NCBI RefSeq assembly: GCF_007860095.1
Contig: NZ_SJPT01000005.1
Location: 62,001-126,000, forward strand
DNA from: Novipirellula galeiformis
GTDB lineage: Bacteria > Planctomycetota > Planctomycetia > Pirellulales > Pirellulaceae
Reading direction: 5' to 3'
DNA length: 64,000 bases
Shown here piece by piece: positions 8,608-18,400 of the stretch. The translations under genes and the position numbers were made by a program. The notes below the pieces were generated by a model that saw only the letters and a program-made list of their open reading frames with translations, ran no database searches and had not been told where the DNA came from. The stretch's first letter is position 1. Every line of letters starts with the position of its first letter.

Positions 8608-11600
8608 CTACCAAATGTAGCTGAGTGTTCCCGAGCCGACGTGGAAGACTTGGCGGTCGTTGAACTGCGTGTTGTAATCGGCTCGCAATTCCCAGCGGTC
8701 ACTCGGACGCGCTGCGAAACCGCCACCAACGATCGCCCAGTCGCGGCCTAGGTCCAGACCGTTGGCTGTGAAGCCCGCACCGCCGACGCCGGCGAATTGG
8801 GCGTTGACGACCGACGTGGTGTCCAAGAACTCGTGCATCCAACTGCCACGAATCTCCGGTGTGATCGCCCAGCCACGAGCCGATGTCCATGGCTGCCACT
8901 GCAAACGGCTGCCCAAGTTGCTGCGCAGCGAATGCGTGTCAATTCCCGCCATCGCCAAATTCATCGACCCCGCGCCGGTTTCAGTGAACCCGTTCTGACG
9001 AGCGTAAACGTATTGCAGCCCTGCGAACGGTTGCCATTGGTGTGAACGAGTCAATTGCAGATTCAAGCCGCGTTCGCCGTATGCGAATCCTTGCCAGCCG
9101 TCCGAGTCGCCGTTTGCGGCACGAGTCAATCCGCCGACTTGGATCGTGCGGTCGCTATCAAAATTGTCGAACTGAAAACCGCCCATTGCGATTCCGTAAT
9201 GACGACCCGAGGTGTGAGTCAGATAGCTGCCAAAGTTGCCGCCGTCGGTGCGGACGGTTTGGTTGATATTATCGGCGCTGACCGATGAACCGACGTAACC
9301 GCCGAAGAAGCCAAGGCGGACATGGTCGCCGAGATCACGCTCGATTCCGAACGTGGTGCCGCCCAAACCGTAATCAATTCCTGCGGCGTTGCCATCGGAT
9401 TCGGCCGATCCGCCCAGACCGTAACCGGTCATCCAGCCTCGCCAGTGGTAAGCAGCACGGCAGGTCGGCGCGATCAGCACGTCACAAGGCGTTTGCGAAG
9501 CCTCGACATAACTGACCAAGGCGACACCGGAACCCGAGCTTGTGGCCGCCGCGCGACTTGGGGACGGCATGGCACTAGCGAAACCTCTGCTGTTGGATCC
9601 ACCACCGGTGAACAACCCCGAACGCAATTGGCCGCCGATCGTGCCGATCAACTGGCTTGTGCCTTGGATCGTCACTTGAGACTGGCTACCGTAGAGATCA
9701 CCGCTCAGTTGGCTCAGTCCACTTTGCACTTGAGCTGTGCTGAGCATGCTAAACGCATCGAGCACGCTGCCGAAATCGCCGCTCGCACCGCGGGAGTTTT
9801 GGTCGATGTAGGCTCCCACGGATTGACGATTCCCCGAGCCGCCCACCGAGGCAAAATTGGTGCTGTTGTCGACCAGTGTAAAGAACGCCGAGTACGAATC
9901 GTAACCTAGTTCGGCATCAAAGAAGGCGAGGTCATCGGTGATCGAATCGAACACGCCACTCACGCCACTGTGGGTTTGCAGGAACGTGTACTTGGCTCCT
10001 TCGGTGTAGGTGCCTGCGGCCCCTTGCACCGAGACATCGCCGCCGTGGATGGTGGCGGTGTCGGCGATGATCAAGTCGTTGTCGACTCCGGCGACGGGGC
10101 TGGCCGCCGGTTTGATTTCGACTACGGTACTGCTGCCGGAATTGAAGGTGGCGTTGCCCCCGACGGTCAGCGTTCCGATCGAGTTGCCGGCGGCGAAGGT
10201 GCCATTGTTGACGACATTGCCGGTGATGGTTCCGCTGCCGCCCAGTTCAGCATTTGCGCCGACAATGGTGTGGCCCGCGATTGAGCCGTTGACGACTAGT
10301 CGTCCGGCGTTGATCGAAGTGGTACCGGTGTAAGTATTGGTAGCCGAGAGAATGAGTTCGCCGCTTCCGGTCTTCTGCAGCGATCCTGTGCCGCCGATCT
10401 CGTCGGCCAGAGTCTTTGATCCGGTGCTGACTTCGATCCCTGCAGTGACGCCGGTGTGCAGGTACATCCCCGCACCGATGGTTTGGCCGTTGGCGCCATT
10501 GCCAAGGGAACCTGTCCCACCGGTTCCGGCGGTCAAGCTACTGCCTGAGAGCGAGCTGTCGACGATCGAGAGGCTTCCCCCCTCGCGCACGAAGATGGCA
10601 CCGCCCATCGCATCGCCGGCGTCACCGCCACTGAAGATTCCCCCACCATCGCCTCCGCCAAACCCGCCACTGCCCGGAGTGTTTCCTCCGCCGCCTCCGC
10701 CGAAGTCACCGCCGTCGCCGGCGTTGTCTGCATCAACACCAGCACCGCCACCGCCAGCAAATTCACCGCCATTTCCTCCTGACGATTCGGTGCCTCCACC
10801 TCCGCCGCCACCGTAGCTGCCGCCGCTGCCGGCGGGAGCCCCGCCGAATACACCGGATCCGCCGCCACCGCCATAAACGCCCCCATTTCCTCCAGCCGCA
10901 AAGCCCCCACCCCCCCCACCGCCGGGATTGCCTGCCGCCCCCTTGTTGTTTACGGTGCCGCCTGCGGCGCCACCATCGCCATCGCCACCGGTGTTGTCAG
11001 CAGTGGATGCGCCGTCTCCAATTCCACCGCCACCGCCACCCCCCCCAGCGCTAGCGCTTGCATCGCCTCCATTGCCTGTGACACCACCGCCGCCACCACC
11101 GCCTTGGTCGGCTGCACTACCTCCATTTCCATCAAATCCTCCTCCACCGCCACCACCTTGATCGCTTGAAACCCCACCGTTTCCCGCGTATCCACCACCC
11201 CCGCCGCCGCCACCTGCAGCATTTGTGTTTGAATTTCCTCCGTCACCGCCTTTGGCGGCATTGCTGTCAAGCGTGACACCACGAATCACGACGTTGGCAC
11301 CGGAGTTGACGAACAACGCGCCACCGGCCCCGGCGCCACCACCACCACCGCCCATTCCAACGCCGCCGTCACCGCCGTCGGCGAGCCCTTGTTTCAGCGT
11401 GACATTTTCGATCGTGACGTCGCCATCGGCAACAAAGAACAAGCGTGCGGTGCTCTGCCCCGAGATCGTGTTTCCGGCGCCATGAATCGTGATCGTTTGA
11501 TCGGTCCCCACGATCATCGGCAGGTTCGACGCCAGCGCGATAGGATCCAAGCCATTTGCAAAGGTGATCGAGTGCGTGCCAGCACCGGCGGCATTCAAGC

Positions 11601-11730
11601 TTTCGATCGCCGCTCGCAGCGATCCGGCACCGGTATCGTTGTGATTGATGACGCTAAAATCAGCGGCCATGGCGACAGGGCCACCCAAAATGGCCAAGAA
11701 GAGAGCAAGACGGGCAGTTCGTTTTTTCAT
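8608..11730 (-). CDS. Autotransporter with glycine-rich passenger (paralogue 1)
   Basis: A type V secreted protein of 1040 residues. It has a signal peptide (MKKRTARLALFLAIL...AMAAD) and an N-terminal beta-helix-like region (about 25-115, 'IENVTLKQGLA', 'VVIRGVTLDSNAAKGG'). A very glycine-rich stretch (about 117-380) is built from GGGGGG and GNGG units. One autotransporter-associated beta-strand repeat follows (GTGSLQKTGSGELILSA). A C-terminal autotransporter barrel (about 770-1040) ends in tryptophan (LSYIW). The passenger would be exposed at the cell surface; an adhesin or matrix role is inference. It is the tandem paralogue of the gene at 12088 and probably has its own promoter in the 357-bp gap. 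Confidence 0.85.
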   Translation of the reverse strand: MKKRTARLALFLAILGGPVAMAADFSVINHNDTGAGSLRAAIESLNAAGAGTHSITFANGLDPIALASNLPMIVGTDQTITIHGAGNTISGQSTARLFFVADGDVTIENVTLKQGLADGGDGGVGMGGGGGGAGAGGALFVNSGANVVIRGVTLDSNAAKGGDGGNSNTNAAGGGGGGGGYAGNGGVSSDQGGGGGGGFDGNGGSAADQGGGGGGGVTGNGGDASASAGGGGGGGGIGDGASTADNTGGDGDGGAAGGTVNNKGAAGNPGGGGGGGFAAGGNGGVYGGGGGSGVFGGAPAGSGGSYGGGGGGGTESSGGNGGEFAGGGGAGVDADNAGDGGDFGGGGGGNTPGSGGFGGGDGGGIFSGGDAGDAMGGAIFVREGGSLSIVDSSLSGSSLTAGTGGTGSLGNGANGQTIGAGMYLHTGVTAGIEVSTGSKTLADEIGGTGSLQKTGSGELILSATNTYTGTTSINAGRLVVNGSIAGHTIVGANAELGGSGTITGNVVNNGTFAAGNSIGTLTVGGNATFNSGSSTVVEIKPAASPVAGVDNDLIIADTATIHGGDVSVQGAAGTYTEGAKYTFLQTHSGVSGVFDSITDDLAFFDAELGYDSYSAFFTLVDNSTNFASVGGSGNRQSVGAYIDQNSRGASGDFGSVLDAFSMLSTAQVQSGLSQLSGDLYGSQSQVTIQGTSQLIGTIGGQLRSGLFTGGGSNSRGFASAMPSPSRAAATSSGSGVALVSYVEASQTPCDVLIAPTCRAAYHWRGWMTGYGLGGSAESDGNAAGIDYGLGGTTFGIERDLGDHVRLGFFGGYVGSSVSADNINQTVRTDGGNFGSYLTHTSGRHYGIAMGGFQFDNFDSDRTIQVGGLTRAANGDSDGWQGFAYGERGLNLQLTRSHQWQPFAGLQYVYARQNGFTETGAGSMNLAMAGIDTHSLRSNLGSRLQWQPWTSARGWAITPEIRGSWMHEFLDTTSVVNAQFAGVGGAGFTANGLDLGRDWAIVGGGFAARPSDRWELRADYNTQFNDRQVFHVGSGTLSYIW
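8789..8934. repeat. 146-bp stretch identical to 12269-12414
   Basis: Within the barrel coding regions of the two autotransporters, these 146 bases are identical by direct comparison, while the flanks differ every few bases. The offset is 3480 bp. Such a sharp block suggests recent gene conversion between the paralogues. Confidence 0.8.
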
Positions 11731-12087
11731 CGCGCGAAAGTCGGTCGATCAAGGAGATACGAGGGACCGTTTACTCCCCCCTTCGCCGCATCCGTGCGAC
11801 GATTCCCAGGGTGGTCTATCACGTATTCGTCCTGCGTCGCGTCGGAAATCGCTGATGACTGTGAATCTCAAGCACGCGACCGAGTGCCCTCATAGCGAGA
11901 TTAATCGTCGCAAGGTAAGGCACTCCGTAGAATCAATTTGACAACCATCACAAATTACCGAGTCCAATGCGATGAATCCCTGAGTGGAAGGAGGGCCGGT
12001 TCCTACCGGCCCTCCCCCCCCCAACGCTTCACCGATTACGTCGTGCAACCAACCCCCGCGGCCGGTGGGAACCGGCCACGCTTGGCT
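11731..12087. other. Upstream region of autotransporter 1, homologous to that of autotransporter 2
   Basis: It shares CCGCATCCGTGCGAC and a looser similarity over about 150 bp with 15169-15360 upstream of the second paralogue. The duplication therefore included the promoter region. It also holds palindromic element copy 2. No convincing -35/-10 pair could be fixed. Confidence 0.55.
11993..12077. repeat. Palindromic REP-like element, copy 2
   Basis: The left arm 11993-12011 is identical to that of copy 1 (GGGCCGGTTCCTACCGGCC); the right arm is 12060-12077. The inside (AACGCTTCACCGATTACGTCG) also resembles copy 1. It lies at the same place relative to its autotransporter, just past the stop codon, so copies 1 and 2 were probably duplicated together with the genes. 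Confidence 0.8.
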
Positions 12088-15000
12088 TTACCAAGCGTAG
12101 CTGAGCGTTCCCGAGCCGACGTGGAAGACTTGCCGGTCGTTGAACTGGGTGTTGTAATCGGCTCGCAATTCCCAGCGGTCACTCGGACGTGCCGCGAAAC
12201 CGCCACCGACGATCGCCCAGTCACGGCCCAGGTCCAATCCGTTAGCACTAAAGCCCGCACCGCCGACACCGGCGAATTGGGCGTTGACGACCGACGTGGT
12301 GTCCAAGAACTCGTGCATCCAACTGCCACGAATCTCCGGTGTGATCGCCCAGCCACGAGCCGATGTCCATGGCTGCCACTGCAAACGGCTGCCCAAGTTG
12401 CTGCGCAGCGAATGTGTATCGATGCCCGCCATCGCCAAGTTCATCGATCCGGCGCCCGTTTCAGTAAACCCGTTTTGACGAGCGTAGACGTATTGCAGCC
12501 CAGCGAACGGTTGCCACTGGTGCGAACGAGTCAATTGCAAATTCAAGCCGCGTTCGCCATAGGCAAAGCCTTGCCATCCGTCCGCGTCGCCGCTTGCGGT
12601 ACGAGTCAATCCGCCGACCTGGATCGTACGATCGCTGTCAAAATCGTCGAACTGCAAACCGCCCAGTGCGATCCCGTAATGACGACCCGAGGTGTGAGTG
12701 AGATAGCTGCCAAAGTTGCCGCCGTTGGCGCGCACGGTTTGGTTCATGTTGTCGGCGCTGACCGACGAACCGACGTAACCGCCGAAGAAGCCAAGGCGAG
12801 CGTTGTCGCCGAGATCGCGCTGGATTCCAAACGTGGTTCCGCCCAATCCGTAACCGATCCCCGCAGCGTTGCCATCGGACTCGGCCGAGCCGCCCAGTCC
12901 GTAACCGGTTACCCAGCCGCGCCAGTGATAGGCGGCACGGCAGGTCGGCGAGATCAGCACATCACAAGGCGTTTGCGAAGCCTCGACATAACTGACCAAG
13001 GCAACGCCGGAGTCCGAAGCGGATGCGGCGGGACTTGTTGACGGCGTGGCACTGGCGAAGCCGCCTCCGCTGGCTCCACCACCGCTGAATAGACCCGCAC
13101 GCAATTGGCCGCCGATCGTACCGATCAACTGGCTTGTGCCTTGGATCATCACCTGCGATCCGCTGCCGTAAACATCGCCGCTCAGTTGGCCCAGTCCACT
13201 TTGCACTTGGGCCGTCGTCAGCATGCTAAACGCATCGAGCACGCTGGCGAAGTCACCGCTGGCGCCAGTGGAGTTTTGGTCGATGTAGGCTCCCACGGAT
13301 TGACGATTCCCCGAGCCGCCCACCGACGCATAGTCGGTGCTGTTAGCGACCAGGGTAAAGAACGCCGAGTACGAATCGTAGCCCAGTTCGGCATCAAAGA
13401 AGGCGAGGTCATCGTTGATCGAATCGAACACACCGGCGAGGCCACTGTGGGTTTGCAGGAACGTGTACTTAGCTCCGCCGGTGTAGGTCCCCGCAGCTCC
13501 TTGCACTGAGACATCGCCTCCATTGATGGTAGCCGTGTCGGCGGTGATCAAGTCGTTATCGGTGCCGGCGACCGGCGTGGCCGCCGCTTGGATCTCGACC
13601 ACGGTGCTGCTGCCGGAATTGAAGGTGGCATCGCCCCCAATGGTCATCGTTCCGATCGAGTTGCCGGCGGCGAAGATGCCGTTGTTGACGACGTTACCGT
13701 GGATGGTTCCACTGCCGCCCAATTCGCCCCCGCTGTTCACGATGGCATTGCCGGCGAGCGATCCGTTGACGGCCAGCCGACCGGCATCGATGGTGGTCTC
13801 TCCGGTGTGGGTGCTTGCGCCGCTGAGCGTCAGTATGCCGGAGCCCGTTTTCGTCAGACTCCCTGTTCCTGAGATGACACCGGAGTAAGTGCCATCGCTG
13901 ACTTGATTGAATTGGACGCTGGCGTTATTGGTCACGTCGCCGGGCAAGGAGGCCGAGTTGACTTGCAAGTTGCCGCCCGAAACCGTCGTGCCCCCGGTGT
14001 AAGTATTAGCTGCGGAGAGAACGAGTTCGCCAGCGCCGGTTTTCTCGAGCGACCCGCTGCCGCCGATCTCGTCATTCATGCTCGTCGATCCGGTGCTGAT
14101 TTCGTAGCCCGCGGTCACCCCGGTGTGCAGGTACATGCCCGCTCCGATCGTTTCCCCGTCGGCTCCACGTCTACTCGCATTGCTTCCTGCGCCACCGCTT
14201 CCGGCGGTCAGCGTATTGTCGGAAAAACTGCTATCGACGATCGAGAGCGAACCGCCGCTGCGGACGAAGATCGCGCCGCCCATGGCATCGCCCGCATCGC
14301 CGCCGTAATAGGTTGCCCCTCCATCGCCGCCACCGAAGCCGCCGCTTCCGGGGGCACTGTCGCCGCCCGTGCCACTGCCTTTACCGGCGCCGCCGCCAAA
14401 ATCGCCGCCGTTGCCACTGACCGCCATGATGTTCGCGCCGTTTCCGCCGCCGCCCCCAAACTCACCGCCATTGGCCCCAGCGGCACCGCTATCGCCACCC
14501 GCTCCTCCGCCATCGACACCAGCGGCGCCGCCGGTGGTGGTGCTGCTGCTGCCGCCCTCGGCTTCGAATCCACCTCCGCCACCGCCGCCATAGTCGGTCG
14601 TGCTGCCACCATCGCCGTGGAATCCACCCCCACCACCGCCACCTCGAGGAGAGAGGCTTCCTACTCCGCCATCGCCTCCCTTGGCGGCATTGCTATCGAG
14701 CGTGACGCCGCGAACAACGACGTTGGCACCGGAGTTGACGAACAAGGCCCCGCCGGCCCCCGCGCCGCCGCCGCCGCCAGCCATTCCATCACCCCCCTTG
14801 CCGCCCGCGGCGAGGCCATCTTTGAGCGTGATATTTTCGATCGTAACATCCCCAGCGGCGACAAAGAACAACCGCGAGGTTTCGTTCCCCGAGACCGTAT
14901 TGCCAGCGCCATTGATCGTGATCGTTTGCCCGCTCCCCTCAATCCTCGGCAGATTCGATGCCAACTCAATCGGATCCAACCCGCCTGAAAAGGTGATCGA

Positions 15001-15159
15001 GTGGTTGCCGGCACCGGCGGCGTTCACTTGTTCGATCGCCCAACGCAGCGAATTGGTACCGGAGTCATTGGGATTGTTGACACTAAAGTCGGCGGCCATG
15101 GCAGCAGGCGCGCCCAAAATGGCCATTAGGAGAGCAAGACGAGCAGTTCGTTTTTTCAT
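12088..15159 (-). CDS. Autotransporter with glycine-rich passenger (paralogue 2)
   Basis: The second type V secreted paralogue, 1023 residues from the ATG at 15159. That start gives the same MKKRTARLALL beginning as paralogue 1; an ATG 9 bp upstream is possible. The architecture is the same: signal peptide, beta-helix-like start, Gly-rich region (about 117-310, shorter than in paralogue 1), beta-strand repeats and an autotransporter barrel ending in LSYAW. It differs by carrying two beta-strand repeats (GSGSLEKTGAGELVLSA and GTGSLTKTGSGILTLSG) instead of one. The barrels are nearly identical, whereas the passengers have diverged in repeat number and glycine tracts. Confidence 0.85.
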   Translation of the reverse strand: MKKRTARLALLMAILGAPAAMAADFSVNNPNDSGTNSLRWAIEQVNAAGAGNHSITFSGGLDPIELASNLPRIEGSGQTITINGAGNTVSGNETSRLFFVAAGDVTIENITLKDGLAAGGKGGDGMAGGGGGAGAGGALFVNSGANVVVRGVTLDSNAAKGGDGGVGSLSPRGGGGGGGFHGDGGSTTDYGGGGGGGFEAEGGSSSTTTGGAAGVDGGGAGGDSGAAGANGGEFGGGGGNGANIMAVSGNGGDFGGGAGKGSGTGGDSAPGSGGFGGGDGGATYYGGDAGDAMGGAIFVRSGGSLSIVDSSFSDNTLTAGSGGAGSNASRRGADGETIGAGMYLHTGVTAGYEISTGSTSMNDEIGGSGSLEKTGAGELVLSAANTYTGGTTVSGGNLQVNSASLPGDVTNNASVQFNQVSDGTYSGVISGTGSLTKTGSGILTLSGASTHTGETTIDAGRLAVNGSLAGNAIVNSGGELGGSGTIHGNVVNNGIFAAGNSIGTMTIGGDATFNSGSSTVVEIQAAATPVAGTDNDLITADTATINGGDVSVQGAAGTYTGGAKYTFLQTHSGLAGVFDSINDDLAFFDAELGYDSYSAFFTLVANSTDYASVGGSGNRQSVGAYIDQNSTGASGDFASVLDAFSMLTTAQVQSGLGQLSGDVYGSGSQVMIQGTSQLIGTIGGQLRAGLFSGGGASGGGFASATPSTSPAASASDSGVALVSYVEASQTPCDVLISPTCRAAYHWRGWVTGYGLGGSAESDGNAAGIGYGLGGTTFGIQRDLGDNARLGFFGGYVGSSVSADNMNQTVRANGGNFGSYLTHTSGRHYGIALGGLQFDDFDSDRTIQVGGLTRTASGDADGWQGFAYGERGLNLQLTRSHQWQPFAGLQYVYARQNGFTETGAGSMNLAMAGIDTHSLRSNLGSRLQWQPWTSARGWAITPEIRGSWMHEFLDTTSVVNAQFAGVGGAGFSANGLDLGRDWAIVGGGFAARPSDRWELRADYNTQFNDRQVFHVGSGTLSYAW

Positions 15160-15453
15160 CACACGCACTTCGAGTAATCAAGTGAGCCCGAGGGGCGTGC
15201 AGTTCCCCTCGCCGCATCCGTGCGACAAGCCTCAGGTGATCTGCAACGCTCCAACGATTTCGTGTTGGAGATCACCGCAACCGGGATTACCAACACGTGA
15301 CCGATGGCCTCGTAAAGAGAGTTGATCGTCAGACCATTCGTCGCGCGACAGAATCAAACGGACAGCCTGTATAAACCGAATCCCTCTCCCCCTTCGTGGC
15401 TATAACGACTTGCCCAGCCGCAAACGTTGCCGACGGTTGACGCGTCAATGGAG
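15160..15453. other. Upstream region of autotransporter 2
   Basis: Gene-free. The half nearest the autotransporter is similar to the region upstream of paralogue 1 (shared CCGCATCCGTGCGAC). The rest, next to the kinase stop, shows nothing recognisable; no terminator hairpin with a T-run was found for the kinase. Confidence 0.5.
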
Positions 15454-18400
15454 CTACGGGGCGACCTCTCCCGAGGGAGCGCCGAGCAGCTCCCTGACGA
15501 TGGCTTGCAACTGCGCGATTTGCACCGGTTTGCTGATGTAGTCATCCATCCCGGCCTGGAGACAACGATCGCGATCGCCTGCGAGCGAGTTCGCGGTCAA
15601 GGCCACAATCGGAATCCTGCGGGACAGCGGTACGGCTTGTTCGCGTTTGCGGATTTCACGCGTCGCGGAAAAACCATCCATCTTGGGCATTTGACAATCC
15701 ATCAAAATCAGATCGTAGTGATGTTCGCCGATCGCCTCGATGGCCTCCTCACCATTGGTGACGACTTCACAGGTGCAACCAAAATGTTTCAGCAATTCGC
15801 TGATGTAAAATTGGTTGGTGAGATTGTCTTCGGCCACCAAGATATGGGCCGAGAACGCAGGCGAGTGAAGCGGCGCCCCCTGCGCCGTGCGCGGTGACCC
15901 TGCGGGGGAAGTGAGGTGGATATTTTCTTGTAGGATCTCGACGGGAATTTCGAACCAGAACGTGGACCCTTGGCCGTGCCGGCTGCGGACGCCCATTTCG
16001 CCCTCCATCAACTGAACCAACTGCATACAGATCGACAGCCCCAGTCCCGTCCCGCCGAATTGCCGGGTGGTTGAACTGTCGACTTGTGAAAAGGCTTTGA
16101 ACAGACGGTTCATGCGGTCCTCGGGAATCCCGAGCCCGGTGTCGGTAACCGAAACTCGAATTCGAGCCGTTGTCCCCGTCCGTGAAACCTGTTCGCCCCG
16201 CAAGGTGATTCCGCCCCGGGTGGTGAACTTCAATGCGTTGCTCAGCAAATTCGCCAAGATTTGACACAAGCGGTGATCGTCACACCTAACGATGGCGTCG
16301 AGCTCGGGTGAGAGCAGGCAATCCAACCCCAACCCTTTGCCCGCGATCAGCGGAGCGTTGGCAGCGACGACGTCTTCCACAATTTTAGCCAACTTACATT
16401 CACGCGGCTCCAATTCCAGTTTGCCCGCTTCGATTTTAGAGAGGTCGAGAATGTCGTCGATCAGCGCCAATAATCGCTGTCCGCTCTTGTAGCCCGCTTC
16501 GACGAATTGTTGTTGTCGCCCCGTCAACGTCGTTGTACGCAACAATTCGTTCATGCCCAAAATGCCGTTCAATGGCGTGCGCAACTCGTGACTCATCGTT
16601 GCCAAGAAATCGCTTTTAGCACGACTTGCCTCCTCCGCGTGCACGACGGCGCTTCGCAGCGCGGCTTCGGATTGCTTGACGCTGGTCACGTTCTCATGGG
16701 CCATCAGGATATGTACTTCGCCCTTGACGTAAATCCGTCTCATGCGGAGCTGGAACCAACGTTGCTCTCGAGAGGAATGACAGGTGTATTGGAAACTCCA
16801 TGAATCCCGTTTTCCTGCTTCGATCTCGCGCACCGCCGCCAGGACTTTTCTCGCATCTTCATTCCCCTGGTCGATCGCAGCAGCGCAAATCTCGAAGTAG
16901 TTTTTGCCTTCGCTAACCCCTTGAACTTCCGTGCAACTTGTCTTCGCAAATCGCTTCCAAGCTTGATTCGTCGCGACGATTTCTCCGCGTGAGTCGAGCA
17001 CCGCGATGTGGGCGGACAACGCGTCGAGTGTGACCCGGTTGAAGGCTTCACTATCGATCAGCGATTGTTTCGCAAAGGTATGCTCGATCGCAAGACGCGA
17101 TAGTTCCGTGGCCCATTCCAAGCATTCGCGTTCACGCACACTCGGTTTCCGCGGCTGGTCGGTGTAAACGCTTAAGGTCCCCAGCAACTCGTCATTGACG
17201 CTGAGGATCGGCATGGACCAACACGAGCGAATGCAGGCTTGTCGAGCCTGATCTGCCCAAGCGTGACACGGCGATTCGCTTTGCATGTCGTGGACGATCA
17301 CTTGTCGCTTCGTGAACGCCGCCCGGCAAAATGGCGATCCGTGTGCTTGCACCTCTGAATCGTCGATGGCTTGTAAGTAGTCCTGGGACAAATGCAGCGC
17401 AGCACGATTTGACAGGGAGGTTTTGGAGCGGTCGGTCAGCATCAGGTTGCACATCAGTGCCGTGTCTTCGGCGACCACACTCGAGACGATTTTTTTGAGA
17501 CAAGCGTCGAGGGACTCGTCCGCCGCCAACATCCTCAACAGCTGGCTCTGATGGTTTTCACGCAACTCGCGAAGCTTACGATCGGTGATATCCGAGACCA
17601 AGCCTTCGATTGCCTCGACTCGCCCCTGTTCATCATAAATGCCTCGCGCTTGCTCCCAAACCCACTTCATTTGGCCGTCGGGAGTTCGGATGCGATACTC
17701 GTGTTGGATCGGTTGGCGTGCTTGCAACTTGGAGGCAAATACGGCGGCGACCTGCGCTAAATCGTCGGGATGGACTAAGCTTGGATATAGAAAATGCCCC
17801 TGCGTCAATTCCTCGGGCGAGATGCCAAACAGATCACGACATCCTTCGCTGACAAATTCCATCGTCCAATCGGCATCGTCGCGGCAGCGATAGGCCATGC
17901 CTTGAAGATTGGCTAACAGCGTTTGATGGCGTCGACTGCTTTCCAACAGTTCGGCCGTTCTTTTTTCCACGCGTGATTCGAGTTCTTCATTGAGTCGGTG
18001 CAGTTTTTCTTCGGCTCGCTTGGCTTCCGAAATGTCACGACATGTTCCAATCGCATAGACGGGTTGCCCTTGGTCATCATTCGATGCCCGCCAAAACTCT
18101 TCCACCCATTTCTCGGTTCCATTTTCGAGTAAAATCCGATGTTCGATCTTACACGACGCTCCCGAGTCAAGCGATTGGACCAGCGCATCATTGACACGTT
18201 TGCGATCCTCGGGATGAACGAGTTTGAGAAAGTTCGCATGCGTCGGTGCAAATGATTCCGGCTGCTTGCCAAAAATCGCGTACGTTTCGTCCGACCAAAA
18301 GACCGTCATCGTCCTCAAGTCGGTCTCCCAGCTGCCGATTTTCGCGACCGCTTGCGCCTCCGAAAGTCTTGCTTGTTTGACCTCGAGTTGTTCAATCAAC

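Noticed and set aside
11938-14988. Long plus-strand open frames (367 and 361 codons at 11938-13041 and 13903-14988) opposite autotransporter 2
   Set aside because: They lie antisense to the autotransporter, have biased composition from the Gly-rich and GC-rich coding strand and show no protein family marks; similar frames appear opposite paralogue 1.
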